64,000 bases of DNA from JAENVT01 sp963805445 (GCA_963805445.1 CAWDUI010000011.1:268373-332372), one strand, 5' to 3'; counted from the first letter of the stretch, positions 50,339 through 59,652 are shown. Numbers and translations: made by a program. Notes: generated by a model from the sequence alone, not told the origin.

Positions 50339-50378
50339 GCAACGCCGTCTTGCGCAGCCTCGACTCGGTCAGCGATTC

Positions 50379-52025
50379 TCACGCGACAGACGAACTGGCT
50401 TCGTCGACGACGAACAGATGTGGCGCACGCGACTCGCGGCGGGCCAGTGCCGCATACACCAACTCGCGGAACAACGGATGCGGCCGGTCGGGGCGGCTCT
50501 TGAACTCGGGGTGCGCCTGAGTGCCGACCCAGAACGGGTGATCTTCGAGCTCGATGAACTCGACCAGACGGCGATCAGGCGACAGCCCGCTGCAGCGCAG
50601 CCCGGCTGCTTCGAGCTTCGGCTTCAACTGGGCGTTCAACTCCCAGCGGTGGCGGTGGCGCTCGCTGACCACGGGCTCGCCGTATGCCCGGTACACCCGG
50701 GTGTCGGGGTCGAGGATCGCGTAGTACGCACCGAGCCGCTGGGTGCCGCCTTTGTCGACAACGTCGCGCTGATCGTGCATCAAGGCGATGACCGGGTGCG
50801 GTGTGTCGGGATCCATCTCCGTCGAGTTGGCCCCGGCGAGGTTCATCACGTTGCGGGCGAAGTCGATGGTCATGGCCTGCAGACCGAGGCAGATGCCGAG
50901 ACACGGAATGTCGTTCTCGCGGGCAAAGCCGGCGGCGGCGATCTTTCCTTCGAACCCACGCTCGCCGAACCCGCCGGGGATCAGCATGCCGTCGAGATCG
51001 CCGAGTCGTCCGGCCGCCAGCAAGCCCTCGACGTCTTCGGCCTGGATCCAGTCGATCTCGACCTTCGCGCCGTGGTGGAACCCGGCGTGCTTCAGGCTCT
51101 CGACGACCGAGAGATAGGCGTCGGGCAGGCTGATGTACTTGCCGATCAAGCCGATCTTCACCGGCTTGGACGCCTCCTCGATCATCGACACGACTGTCTG
51201 CCACGGACTCAGATCGACCGGCGCCTCGAGGCGCAGCACGTCGCAGACCACCTCGTCGAGACCCTCGTCGTGCAGGATCAACGGCAATTCGTAGATGTTG
51301 CCGGCGTCGGCGGCGTTCACAACGGCACGCTCGTCGACGTCGCACAGGTTGGAGATCTTCCGTTTCAAGTTGTCGCTCAGCGGCTCCTCGCTGCGACACA
51401 CGATCACGTCGGGCTGGATGCCGCGGCTGCGCAGCTCGGTGACCGAGTGCTGCGTCGGCTTGGTCTTCTGCTCCCCCGACGGCCCGATGAACGGAACCAA
51501 CGTCACGTGGAGGTAGCACACGTTGTCTCGACCGGCTTCCTTGCGGAACTGACGGATCGCTTCGAGGAAGGGGAGGATCTCGATGTCGCCGACCGTGCCA
51601 CCGACCTCGGTGATCACGACATCGACATCGTCGCTTGCCAGTCGGTGAATCCGCCGCTTGATCTCGTCGGTGATGTGCGGGATCACCTGCACGGTCTTGC
51701 CCAGGTAGTCGCCGCGGCGCTCTGCGGCCAGGACCGCCTGATAGATCGAACCCGTCGTGGCGTTGGAGTTGCGGGTCAGTGGCTCGTCGATGAAGCGCTC
51801 GTAGTGCCCGAGGTCGAGATCCGTCTCGCCACCGTCATCGGTGACGAAGACCTCGCCGTGCTCGAACGGATTCATCGTGCCCGGGTCCACGTTGATGTAC
51901 GGATCGAGCTTTTGCATCGTCACCCGCAGGCCTCGCAGCTTCAGCAGCCGGCCGAGCGATGACGCGGTGAGACCTTTTCCGAGGGAGCTGGCAACGCCTC
52001 CGGTCACGAAAATGTGCTTCGGCAT
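50379..52025 (-). CDS. pyrG: CTP synthase
   Basis: 548 residues and intact. The N-terminal synthetase domain begins KHIFVTGGVASSLGKGLTAS (ATP loop) and has LDPYINVDPGTMNPFEHGEV. The C-terminal class I glutamine amidotransferase has GGFGERGFEGKIAAAGFARE and the nucleophile in IPCLGICLGLQAM, with His/Glu in the closing THPEFKSRP-like region (QAHPEFKSRP). It aminates UTP to CTP. A GGAGG ribosome-binding site lies about 12 bases upstream. Leads the operon with NUDIX, xerD and the HD gene. Confidence 0.97.
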   Translation of the reverse strand: MPKHIFVTGGVASSLGKGLTASSLGRLLKLRGLRVTMQKLDPYINVDPGTMNPFEHGEVFVTDDGGETDLDLGHYERFIDEPLTRNSNATTGSIYQAVLAAERRGDYLGKTVQVIPHITDEIKRRIHRLASDDVDVVITEVGGTVGDIEILPFLEAIRQFRKEAGRDNVCYLHVTLVPFIGPSGEQKTKPTQHSVTELRSRGIQPDVIVCRSEEPLSDNLKRKISNLCDVDERAVVNAADAGNIYELPLILHDEGLDEVVCDVLRLEAPVDLSPWQTVVSMIEEASKPVKIGLIGKYISLPDAYLSVVESLKHAGFHHGAKVEIDWIQAEDVEGLLAAGRLGDLDGMLIPGGFGERGFEGKIAAAGFARENDIPCLGICLGLQAMTIDFARNVMNLAGANSTEMDPDTPHPVIALMHDQRDVVDKGGTQRLGAYYAILDPDTRVYRAYGEPVVSERHRHRWELNAQLKPKLEAAGLRCSGLSPDRRLVEFIELEDHPFWVGTQAHPEFKSRPDRPHPLFRELVYAALARRESRAPHLFVVDEASSSVA

Positions 52026-52068
52026 TGGGGAAAGACCTCCGTCTCAGGCGAACTGACAACGGGACAGC

Positions 52069-52074
52069 AGCATA
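52069..52074 (-). promoter_or_regulatory. Possible -10 box of pyrG
   Basis: TATGCT on the minus strand lies 43 bases upstream of the pyrG ATG. Unlike its neighbours, this gene has a leader with a clear Shine-Dalgarno. Confidence 0.3.
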
Positions 52075-52106
52075 CCGCGCCGCGAGCCGCATGCGTGGAT
52101 CCCGGG

Positions 52107-52787
52107 TCAGTGATCTCTCCCGACGAGCCGCAACACCTCGCCGACGCCATTGTCGACGCGTGGTGGACGTGTGGGCAGCAGGAGCGTGGGGATTCCGGCG
52201 CGCACTGCGCCGCTGTCGGCGTGGGGATCGTCACCGACCATCATCACCTGCTGTGGCCCAAGTCCCAGCGACTCGCAGGCCGCCTCGAAGATGCGGTGAT
52301 CGGGCTTCACGAAACCGGCCTCGTACGACAACGTGAACGATGTGACCGCGGCGAGCATTGCGTGCTCGGCGAAGACGGCTCGCACGTCCCACCCGGTGTT
52401 GGACACGATTCCGACGGCTAGTCCGCCCTCGTGCAACGAGTGCAGGGTCGCCGCCGCCCGTGGGTACGGGATCCACTCGTCCGGTGCGTGCATGCTCGCG
52501 TTGATCGCTTCACCGAGACCCGGCGCCAACTCGTCGGCGATGCCGTACAGCAGCTGCCACCGCTGCTTCCAGACTGCCTCGTCGAGATCGCGGGGGTGGG
52601 CAAGTTCTTCGGGGGTCATCGCCGCCGAGTCGATCCGATCCGCCAAGGCGACGAGGTCGTCCTGGGCGATCTCGAGGCCGAGCCGGTGCGCCGAAGCGCC
52701 GATGGTCAGCGCCAACGGGGCATGCGCGAACAACGTGTTGCCGAAGTCGAACAGCACACCGAGGACCCGGGAGGGGGGAACGTCCAC
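52107..52787 (-). CDS. HAD-superfamily hydrolase
   Basis: 226 residues from GTG 52,787. Motif I is VLFDFGNTLFAHAPL, where Gly-Asn replaces the common Asp-Gly but the nucleophile Asp (first D) is present. VGIVSNTGWDVRAVF is motif II (Ser), a Lys lies in AGFVKPDHRIFEAACESLG and motif IV is VMMVGDDPHADSGAVRAG. The helical cap covers residues 25-110. It belongs to the broad haloacid dehalogenase-like phosphatases. The second motif I Asp is not visible in the usual spacing, so activity should be treated with caution. Divergent from the GT-C gene. Confidence 0.82.
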   Translation of the reverse strand: MDVPPSRVLGVLFDFGNTLFAHAPLALTIGASAHRLGLEIAQDDLVALADRIDSAAMTPEELAHPRDLDEAVWKQRWQLLYGIADELAPGLGEAINASMHAPDEWIPYPRAAATLHSLHEGGLAVGIVSNTGWDVRAVFAEHAMLAAVTSFTLSYEAGFVKPDHRIFEAACESLGLGPQQVMMVGDDPHADSGAVRAGIPTLLLPTRPPRVDNGVGEVLRLVGRDH

Positions 52788-52793
52788 GGTGGA

Positions 52794-52799
52794 AGCGTA
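52794..52799 (-). promoter_or_regulatory. -10 box of the HAD hydrolase gene (leaderless)
   Basis: TACGCT on the minus strand ends six bases before GTG 52,787. The two divergent -10 boxes here are only four bases apart. Confidence 0.4.
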
Positions 52800-52803
52800 G
52801 AAC

Positions 52804-52809
52804 TAGCCT
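52804..52809 (+). promoter_or_regulatory. -10 box of the GT-C gene (leaderless)
   Basis: TAGCCT ends nine bases before ATG 52,819, the same hexamer as at scpA and trpS. Confidence 0.4.
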
Positions 52810-52818
52810 GCCGAGATC

Positions 52819-54277
52819 ATGACCTGGGCTTGGCGCACGAACAGATTGACGCTATGTGCAGGCCTGGGATTGCTGACGATCGTGCTGCGCGCCCCGACGT
52901 TCGTGACGAGGTTGTTCGATCCCGACGAGGCGGCCATCGGCGTGCAAGCCATGGTCGTGCGCGCCGGAGGCACGCTGTACACCGACATCTACGATCGCAA
53001 GCCGCCGCTGCCGCCGCTGCTCTACGCGGCCTCGTTCGCGATCACCGACTCCACCGACCTTCGGCTGATGCGGTTGCTCGTCGCCCTGCTGCTGGCGGTG
53101 TGTGCGGTGCTGGTTGCCCTCGACTGCCTGCGACGTTGGGGACCGAGCCACGCGTGGTGGGGTGGGGTGCTGATCATCACCGGTGCGATGGCCCTCTTCC
53201 CGGCAGACGCCGGCGCGGCCAACTACGCGCACTTCGCGTTGCTGCCGGGCACGGCCGCCATCCTCTGGTCTCGACGGGGCACGCTGCCCACTGCGATCGC
53301 CGCCGGTGTCGCCATTGGGGTGGCCGTGCTCAGCAGGCAGAGCTGGCTGTTGGGCGTCGTCCCCGGGTGCCTCAGCGTCGGGCTGTACGGGCGGTGGCGA
53401 AACATCGTGCCATTCCTGGCCGCAGCTGCCGCGACGATCGCAACCACGGGCTTCTACGCACCTCTCGGGCGGTTCTGGGAGTGGAACGTGACCAACAGCC
53501 CCGGCTTCGTCTTCGCGGCCACGGGCATCTGGTCGGCCATCGGCCGCGGCCTGGCATCGGTCGCTGGGTTCGTCGTCTTTCATCCCGTCGTCATGCTCGC
53601 CGCGGTCCTCGGCGCGGCGGGAGCGGTCGGCGCCGTCCGCCACCACCGCTTGCCGGACGACATCGACCTGTGGATCTGGGTCGCGTCGGGCGTTGCTGCC
53701 TGGGCGGCAGGGTTGCGGTTCTTCGGCCACTACTGGTTGCAGGTCCTGCCGCCGCTGGTGTTGCTCGCCGTGCCGGTCGTGGCGCGCTGGGGCGATCGGG
53801 CGCGCACGTTCACGGTGGCCGGGGTGGCTGTGCCGGCGATCGTGGCGTGGGCGTTGTTGTTCGTGCCGGGCTCGTTCCACCACCGACCCGACCCAGCGGA
53901 GCTGGCCGCATACGTCCGATCGCACACGACCAGCGCTGACCATGTGTTCGTATGGGGCTCGTATCCCGAGGTGCTGCTCGCGCGCCGAGCGCCTGCCTGC
54001 CGGCGCGCTCGTGCACACCGATTTCGTCGTCGGCCGGTCCGGGGGCCGCGACGATCCGACACTGACGCTGACCAGCGCTGTCCCCGGTTCGGTCGACATC
54101 ATGCTGCGATCCCTGAGCGCCACCCCACCTGCACTCATCCTCGACACGTCGAGCTCGCCGCGACTGGGATATGCCAGGTATCCGACGTCGCTGGTGCCGG
54201 CCCTCGATCGGTTCATCCACGACGGATACGTGCAGGTCGCCGTGGTCGACCAGGTCACTGTGTGGCAGCGGCGATGA
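52819..54277 (+). CDS. GT39-like GT-C membrane glycosyltransferase (one frame break)
   Basis: About 486 residues with about ten hydrophobic segments. The first outer loop LFDPDEAAIGVQAMVV carries the acidic pair of GT-C enzymes, followed by LYTDIYDRKPPLPPLLYAA, a classical ArnT/PMT-like pattern. A break near 53,985 leads into a C-terminal extracytoplasmic domain (PAGALVHTDFVVGRSGGRDD). It is expected to use a polyprenyl-phosphate sugar. With the PAP2 gene 42 bp downstream it occupies the place between pyrG and recN that holds Rv1697-Rv1698 in mycobacteria. Confidence 0.78.
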
Positions 54278-54306
54278 AAGTGGCTGCACCGCCCGTTCGG
54301 TCTGCC

Positions 54307-54312
54307 TAAGCT
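54307..54312 (+). promoter_or_regulatory. -10 box of the PAP2 gene (leaderless)
   Basis: TAAGCT ends seven bases before ATG 54,320. Confidence 0.35.
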
Positions 54313-54319
54313 GCCTCGG

Positions 54320-55141
54320 ATGGAGAGCCGCCAGTTGAGGGATCTGATTCCCTCGGAGGCGCACCGTGATCTGACGGAAACCAGCCCGGCCCCGCGATCG
54401 CACTGGTTGCGCGAGCTGATGATCGTCGTCGCCTTCTACTACTCGTATGAACTGGTCCGACGGTTCGCCCACCTCGGCAAGGTGCGCCCACGGGCGTTTC
54501 GCAACCAGTTGTACATCATCGATCTCGAACGCTTCTTGCACATCTACTCCGAGTCCACGGTGCAGAAGGCGTTTCTCGGCGCCAGATGGTTCATCAAAGT
54601 GATGAACGTGTACTACGGCACACTGCACTTCATCATCACCGGTGGGTTGCTTCTGTGGGTGTACCTGCGCCGCAACGAGCACTACCGGCAGTACCGCAAC
54701 CTGCTGGGCATGACCACCGCCCTGGCGCTGGTCGGGTACTTCGCATTCCCGCTTGCACCGCCGCGCATGTACCCGTGTCACGACTGCTTCGTCGACACGC
54801 TCGACACGATTGGCGGCCTCTGGTCATATCACTCCAGCGCGGCCAAGGCGATCGCCAACCCGTTCGCGGCGATGCCGAGCCTGCACTTCGGTTGGGCGCT
54901 GTGGTGCGGCACGCTGCTGTGGTCGTTCGCCCGGCACTCCGTTGTGCGCATGCTCAGCGTGATCTACCCGGCGCTGACGTTGTTGGCCATCGTCGTCACT
55001 GCCAACCACTACTGGCTCGATGCGGTCGGCGGCGCGGTGATCTTCCTCGCCGCCAGCCAGACGCTGTGGATGCTGCGCAGACATTCCCTACGAAAGGCGC
55101 GAGCGGTTGGCCAGCAGATCGGCGGCGTGGACCCTCGCTGA
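54320..55141 (+). CDS. PAP2-superfamily membrane phosphatase / inositolphosphotransferase-like
   Basis: 273 residues with six membrane segments. The PAP2 C2-C3 signature is split as FAAMPSLHFGWALWCGTLLW (Ser-Leu-His) and VTANHYWLDAVGGAVIFL (His, Asp). This arrangement fits the PAP2_3 group that includes Aur1-like inositolphosphotransferases. A Cys-containing outer loop is PPRMYPCHDCFVDTLD. It could dephosphorylate a polyprenyl or lipid phosphate, and it is a second candidate, besides the HAD enzyme, for the phosphatase of the arabinan pathway. The last 54 bases overlap recN on the other strand. Confidence 0.8.
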   Translation: MESRQLRDLIPSEAHRDLTETSPAPRSHWLRELMIVVAFYYSYELVRRFAHLGKVRPRAFRNQLYIIDLERFLHIYSESTVQKAFLGARWFIKVMNVYYGTLHFIITGGLLLWVYLRRNEHYRQYRNLLGMTTALALVGYFAFPLAPPRMYPCHDCFVDTLDTIGGLWSYHSSAAKAIANPFAAMPSLHFGWALWCGTLLWSFARHSVVRMLSVIYPALTLLAIVVTANHYWLDAVGGAVIFLAASQTLWMLRRHSLRKARAVGQQIGGVDPR

Positions 55142-56698
55142 ATCGCCGGCCTGCTCGCCGCTCAACATGCGGGCGATCTCGTCGACGCGCTCCGACCCGT
55201 TGACCGCGTGCGCCGACGCCGTCGTCACCTTGGCGACCACCCGCTTGGTCACCATGATCTGCGAGTCAGCCAGTGCGGCAACTTGGGCAAGATGGGTGAC
55301 CACCATGACCTGATGGCGTTGACCCAGCCGGGCAAGCGATTCGGCCACGGCGGTGGCCGCGCTGCCACCGATGCCGGCGTCGACCTCGTCGAACACCAGG
55401 GTCTCCGGAGCTTCGGACAACACCAGACGAAGCGCCAGCATCGTGCGCGCCAACTCACCGCCACTGGCAACTCTCGACAGCGGCAACAACGGCAGACCGG
55501 GGTTGGCCGCGATCAGAAAGGTGACGTCGTCACCCGGCGCCTCGCTGCCGACGGTGATCTCCATCTCCGCGTGCGGCATCGCCAGCGAGCGCACCACGTC
55601 GCGCACCGACGCGGCCAGTCGCCCGGCACCTGCCCGGCGTGTCTCCGCGACGGTGTGTGCGGCATCGCGTTCACTGACGACGGCCTCCGCTCGTTGTCGC
55701 TCCAGGTCGGCAACGCGGTGCTCGTAACCCTCGAGCTCATCAAGACGTGACTGCGCCTCGACCCGGAAGGTGATCACGTCGGCCAACGTGTCGCCGTACT
55801 TGCGGCGCATGTCATGCAACAACTGGCGGCGCTCGCGGATCTCGGTGAGCCGTTGCGGATCTTCCTCGAGGCGTTCGTTGAACGCCCGCAGATCGTGACC
55901 GATATCGGCCAGTTCGGCCGCGACCGCATGCAAACGCGTTGCGAAGTCGTCGAACGGGACCCGCCCGCCGAGTGCTTGCATGGCCAGGCCGATGCCGTCA
56001 GCTGCGGCTCTGCCAACTCCATCGGTGCCTTCTACTTCGCCGTCGACGAGGGCCATCAATGCAACCTGGCCGGCCTGGCGATGCGCTGCTGCATCCGCCA
56101 GGGCGTCTTCCTCGGTGCGGAGCACGTCGTCCTCGTCGGCGTCAGAGATCGCCGCGCCGTCCAGCTCGCCGACCTGGAACCGCAACAGGTCGATCTCGCG
56201 AGCTCGTGATCGTTGGTCGCCACCGAGCGCCGCCAGCGCGGCGTCGATCTCCGTCAACCGCGCCCGCGCCGAGCGCAACGGCTCGAGGTCCGTCGCGCAG
56301 AACCGATCGAGCGCCTCGCGCTGTGCCGCAGTCGAAAGCAGGCTCTGGTGCGCGTGTTGGCCGTGCAGATCGACCGTTCGAGCTCCGAGCTCCGCCAACG
56401 TCGTCGCCGTCGCCAACCGACCGTTCACGTAAGCACGCGAGCGTCCGTCGGTGGGGATCACTCGCGCAACGATGTACTCGTCGTCACCGACGACGAAGCG
56501 GCCCTCGACGCGGGCCTCGGCCGCACCAGCTCGCACCATCGACGGGTCGGCTCGGCCGCCAACCAGCAGGTTGATGGCTTCGACCAGCATCGTCTTGCCG
56601 GCGCCGGTCTCGCCCGTGAATGCGGTCAACCCCGGCAACAGCACGAGATCGAGTGACTCGATCACCCCCATTGATTCGATGTGCAGCTCGTGCAGCAT
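55088..56698 (-). CDS. recN: DNA repair protein RecN
   Basis: 536 residues and intact. Walker A is LTAFTGETGAGKTMLVEAIN near residue 25. Two long coiled-coil arms lie in the middle (residues 150-350). The ABC signature is LSRVASGGELARTMLAL and Walker B is ETLVFDEVDAGIGGSAA. It is an SMC-like protein acting at double-strand breaks. It starts one base before the nadK stop, continuing the tlyA-nadK-recN operon. Confidence 0.96.
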   Translation of the reverse strand: MLHELHIESMGVIESLDLVLLPGLTAFTGETGAGKTMLVEAINLLVGGRADPSMVRAGAAEARVEGRFVVGDDEYIVARVIPTDGRSRAYVNGRLATATTLAELGARTVDLHGQHAHQSLLSTAAQREALDRFCATDLEPLRSARARLTEIDAALAALGGDQRSRAREIDLLRFQVGELDGAAISDADEDDVLRTEEDALADAAAHRQAGQVALMALVDGEVEGTDGVGRAAADGIGLAMQALGGRVPFDDFATRLHAVAAELADIGHDLRAFNERLEEDPQRLTEIRERRQLLHDMRRKYGDTLADVITFRVEAQSRLDELEGYEHRVADLERQRAEAVVSERDAAHTVAETRRAGAGRLAASVRDVVRSLAMPHAEMEITVGSEAPGDDVTFLIAANPGLPLLPLSRVASGGELARTMLALRLVLSEAPETLVFDEVDAGIGGSAATAVAESLARLGQRHQVMVVTHLAQVAALADSQIMVTKRVVAKVTTASAHAVNGSERVDEIARMLSGEQAGDSARVHAADLLANRSRLS

Positions 56699-56699
56699 T

Positions 56700-57563
56700 T
56701 CAGCGGTCCGACAAGCCGAACTTCGTCTTCAGGATCTGATGGAAGCGACGTTCGCCGAAGCGGACGAAGCGGGCAACGCATGCCGAGGCGCGAACGACGA
56801 CCGTGTCGCCCTCGTCGAGACTCGCCACAACCTGGCCGTCGATCGACAGCGTCACCGGTCGTTGACCGATGACCTCGATCTCGACCTGCTCGTCAGGGTC
56901 GAGCACCAACGAGCGATCGAACAGCATGTGCGGTGACACCGGCGTCAGCAGCAACGCTCGGTGCTTCGGCGACACCACCGGGCCGCGCGCCGACAGCGAG
57001 TAGGCGGTGGATCCGGTCGGAGTCGCGATGATCAATCCGTCGGCGGCGTACGAGGTGAACGGAGCGCCGTCGATTCGTACCAGGAGTCGCACCGTGTGAC
57101 CGGCCTCCTGCTTCTCGACAACGGCTTCGTTCAAGGCCGTCCACGTCTGCGCGTCGCCGGTGCCGTGGCGGTGCAGCGATGCGTCGAGCATCATCCGCTC
57201 CTCGATGCGCCATTCACCCTTCTCCGACCCTGCTGCCCACCGCTCCAGCGCAGCCGTCAGGGCGGGCGGCTCGACCTCGGTGAGGTACCCCAACAGACCC
57301 ACGTTGACGCCGATGATGGGAACGCCGGAGCCGCCGAGCATCTTCACCGCGCGCAACATCGTGCCGTCGCCGCCGATGCTCAGCGCCAGGCTGGCGGACT
57401 CCGGGCTGCGTTCGCTGACGAGATCGAGCAGTTCCAGGGGTTCGGCGTCTTGCGGTGTCATCCACGCCGAGTGACCGTGCTCTGCCAACCAGGTGGCCGC
57501 CAGCCTGGCCAGCGCCGCGGCCTCCACCCGATCGTGGTGAGCCACCAGGAGCACGTCGGTCAT
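56700..57563 (-). CDS. nadK: NAD kinase
   Basis: 287 residues from ATG 57,563 in an ATGA overlap with tlyA. The GGDGT motif is in LALSIGGDGTMLRAVKMLGG. GVNVGLLGYLTEVEP and the NE/D motif region WTALNEAVVEK follow, and ADGLIIATPTGSTAYSLSAR is the substrate loop. It phosphorylates NAD to NADP with ATP or polyphosphate. Confidence 0.96.
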   Translation of the reverse strand: MTDVLLVAHHDRVEAAALARLAATWLAEHGHSAWMTPQDAEPLELLDLVSERSPESASLALSIGGDGTMLRAVKMLGGSGVPIIGVNVGLLGYLTEVEPPALTAALERWAAGSEKGEWRIEERMMLDASLHRHGTGDAQTWTALNEAVVEKQEAGHTVRLLVRIDGAPFTSYAADGLIIATPTGSTAYSLSARGPVVSPKHRALLLTPVSPHMLFDRSLVLDPDEQVEIEVIGQRPVTLSIDGQVVASLDEGDTVVVRASACVARFVRFGERRFHQILKTKFGLSDR

Positions 57564-58318
57564 GATGCAGATCCTGACCGACGAAGGCGGGCATGTACAA
57601 GGAACTCGCGATTGCCCTGGGCGCCGGTGATGGGTGAGTCGATCCACCCGAGCACGTCGCACTCCCGCTCGATCAAGGCCGACGACACCTCGTCGCACAC
57701 CCGTTGGTGGATCACCGGGTCACGAATCACCCCGCTGCCCCGATCGACCTCGGCCTTGCCGGCCTCGAACTGCGGTTTGACCAGCAGCACGAGCCCGACG
57801 CCGGGCCGGCCGACACTGAGCAGATGTGGAAGGGCGCGGATGATCGAGATGAACGACAGGTCGGCGACCACCAGATCGACAGTCCCACCGATGCTCTCCA
57901 CGCTGAGGTCGCGAACGTGGAAACGTTCGAGCACCGTCACCCGTTGATCGCCGCGGATCTTGGGGTGGAGTTGGCCGTGACCGACGTCGAGGGCAACCAC
58001 GTGCGCCGCGCCGCGTTGCAGCAGACAATCCGTGAACCCACCCGTGGAGGCACCGGCATCGAGCACCCGCAGGCCGAGCACCTCGACCCCGAACGCTTCG
58101 AGCGCGGCATCGAGCTTGTCGCCACCGCGACTGACGAACCGTGAGGGCGGACCTTGCAGCACCACGGCATCGCCGGGGTCGACCAGTCGCGCCGGCTTGT
58201 CCGCAATCGAGCCGTTGACCAGGACCAGTTTGGCATCGATCGCGTGAACGGCCTCGGCTCGGCTGAGCACCAGTCCGCGGCGCACCATCTCTGTATCCAG
58301 CCGTAGCCGCCGCGCCAC
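57560..58318 (-). CDS. tlyA: TlyA-family rRNA 2'-O-methyltransferase
   Basis: 252 residues and intact. The N-terminal S4 domain is RLRLDTEMVRRGLVLSRAEA. The FtsJ-like methyltransferase domain has LDAGASTGGFTDCLLQRGAA (SAM site), then VALDVGHGQLHPKIR and VDLVVADLSFISIIRALPHL. In mycobacteria TlyA methylates both 16S and 23S rRNA and its loss gives capreomycin resistance. Here the gene sits 3 bp after the KKAA-protein gene and overlaps nadK by 4 bp. Confidence 0.94.
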   Translation of the reverse strand: MARRLRLDTEMVRRGLVLSRAEAVHAIDAKLVLVNGSIADKPARLVDPGDAVVLQGPPSRFVSRGGDKLDAALEAFGVEVLGLRVLDAGASTGGFTDCLLQRGAAHVVALDVGHGQLHPKIRGDQRVTVLERFHVRDLSVESIGGTVDLVVADLSFISIIRALPHLLSVGRPGVGLVLLVKPQFEAGKAEVDRGSGVIRDPVIHQRVCDEVSSALIERECDVLGWIDSPITGAQGNREFLVHARLRRSGSAS

Positions 58319-58321
58319 GAG

Positions 58322-58804
58322 CTACTGCTTTGCGGGCGCCTTCTTGACTGCAGCCTTCTTGACCGGAGCCTTCTTGGCCGCAGCCTTCTTGGCCGGCGCC
58401 TTGCGGGTGGCGACCTTGGCGACGCCTGATGGTCCGGCGGCCTTCTTCGCCGCTGCCTTCTTGGCCGGCGCCGCCTTCTTGGCGGGAGCCGCCTTCTTGG
58501 CGGACGCCTTGGATGCGAGACCGAAGTTGCCGGCCACATCTTCCACGCGAGCCTCGACATCGTCGAGTCGCTTGGCGAAGCGGCCGAGCTGCTTCGACAC
58601 CTCGGACTGGATCAAGCTGATCACGTGCTCGGTGGTCGCCCGGCCGCGCTCGACGAGCTGCTGCACGGTCTTCTCGGCATCCTTGCGGCGAACCTGGCCG
58701 GCCTTGACGAATTCGGCGACGAGCTTTTCTGCGTTCTTCTGGGACATCTCGGTGAACTGCGCACCGGTGTCCATCAAACGCTTGAGGAGTGGGGAACCTG
58801 TCAT
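58322..58804 (-). CDS. Phasin-like coiled-coil protein with Lys/Ala-rich histone H1-like tail
   Basis: 160 residues. Residues 1-95 form an amphipathic helical region resembling phasins/apolipoprotein-like coiled coils (NAEKLVAEFVKAGQVRRKDA, then SKQLGRFAKRLDDVEARVED). Residues 100-160 are repeats of Lys-Lys-Ala-Ala/Pro (about ten KKA units), like bacterial histone H1-like tails. The tail is strongly basic and probably binds nucleic acid or polyphosphate. It lies at the position of Rv1693 between the HAD-IIA phosphatase and tlyA. Function unproven. Confidence 0.75.
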   Translation of the reverse strand: MTGSPLLKRLMDTGAQFTEMSQKNAEKLVAEFVKAGQVRRKDAEKTVQQLVERGRATTEHVISLIQSEVSKQLGRFAKRLDDVEARVEDVAGNFGLASKASAKKAAPAKKAAPAKKAAAKKAAGPSGVAKVATRKAPAKKAAAKKAPVKKAAVKKAPAKQ

Positions 58805-59613
58805 CCGAGCAGCCTACCCCTGGTCATGCCCTCGTCGATCAGGACCTTTGCCACACCGGCGAGGTTCGCGGCGACGACATCAGGCGTCGGCGACACGGAC
58901 GTGCCCGGCGCTGTGACGCCGGATTCGACGTGGGCATACCGGCAGCCGAGGGTCGACGCCATCAGGCCGTCGGTCTCCGGACGATCGCCGACCATGACAG
59001 CGGTCTTCGACGCGGCGGCGCCGATCGTCATTCGCACCAACGCCGCCATCGGCTCGTGAGGCTTGCCGGCGATGATGGGCGCCACGCCCGACGCGGTGAC
59101 GATCGAGGCAAGAATCGCGCCACCGCCGGGGATCGGGCCGTCAGGCGTCGGGTACGTCGCATCGTCGTTGGTGCCGATCAGCCGAGCGCCGTTGCGGACC
59201 GCGCGACTGGAGGTCAGCATCTCGTCGTAGTCGAACGTCCGATGAAAGCCGACGACGACCGCATCAACGTGGTCGTCGGTGGCGGCGACGACGACGGCAC
59301 CCCTGCCGGTCACCGCCTGGACCACGCCTTCTCCTCCGCACACCAACACCCGCTCACCTGGCTGGAGCAGCAACGCGGCTGCGTTCGCCGACGTCAAGAC
59401 ATCACCGACCGCCGGTATTCCGATCGCCGCCAGTGACGCCTCCTGCACCTCGACACGAGCCGCCGAATTGTTGGTCACGAACAGCACCCGATGCCCCGCG
59501 GCACGGAGATCGGCGATCGCCTCGACCGATCCAGCGATCGGTTCGTGAGCCAGCCACACCACGCCGTCGAGGTCGCACAACACCACACACGGCTCGTCGG
59601 CGAGTTCGTCCAT
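58801..59613 (-). CDS. HAD-IIA (NagD-like) phosphatase
   Basis: 270 residues from ATG 59,613. Motif I is VVLCDLDGVVWLAHEPI, motif II VLFVTNNSAARVEVQ, the Lys motif APIIAGKPHEPMAALV and motif IV TAVMVGDRPETDGLMAS. The C2 cap lies between motifs II and III. The family dephosphorylates small phosphorylated metabolites; Rv1692, a glycerol 3-phosphate phosphatase in M. tuberculosis, occupies the same position. It overlaps the KKAA-protein gene by 4 bp. Confidence 0.9.
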   Translation of the reverse strand: MDELADEPCVVLCDLDGVVWLAHEPIAGSVEAIADLRAAGHRVLFVTNNSAARVEVQEASLAAIGIPAVGDVLTSANAAALLLQPGERVLVCGGEGVVQAVTGRGAVVVAATDDHVDAVVVGFHRTFDYDEMLTSSRAVRNGARLIGTNDDATYPTPDGPIPGGGAILASIVTASGVAPIIAGKPHEPMAALVRMTIGAAASKTAVMVGDRPETDGLMASTLGCRYAHVESGVTAPGTSVSPTPDVVAANLAGVAKVLIDEGMTRGRLLG

Positions 59614-59624
59614 ACCTGGCCATG

Positions 59625-59643
59625 TTGGCACGCCAGATGCCAA
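59625..59643. promoter_or_regulatory. Inverted repeat in the HAD/DUF1015 divergent gap
   Basis: TTGGCA and TGCCAA arms separated by seven bases form a 19-bp dyad that nearly fills the 39-bp gap between two divergent starts. It could be an operator for a dimeric regulator. No regulator gene is adjacent. Confidence 0.3.
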
Positions 59644-59652
59644 CCTGTAGGG

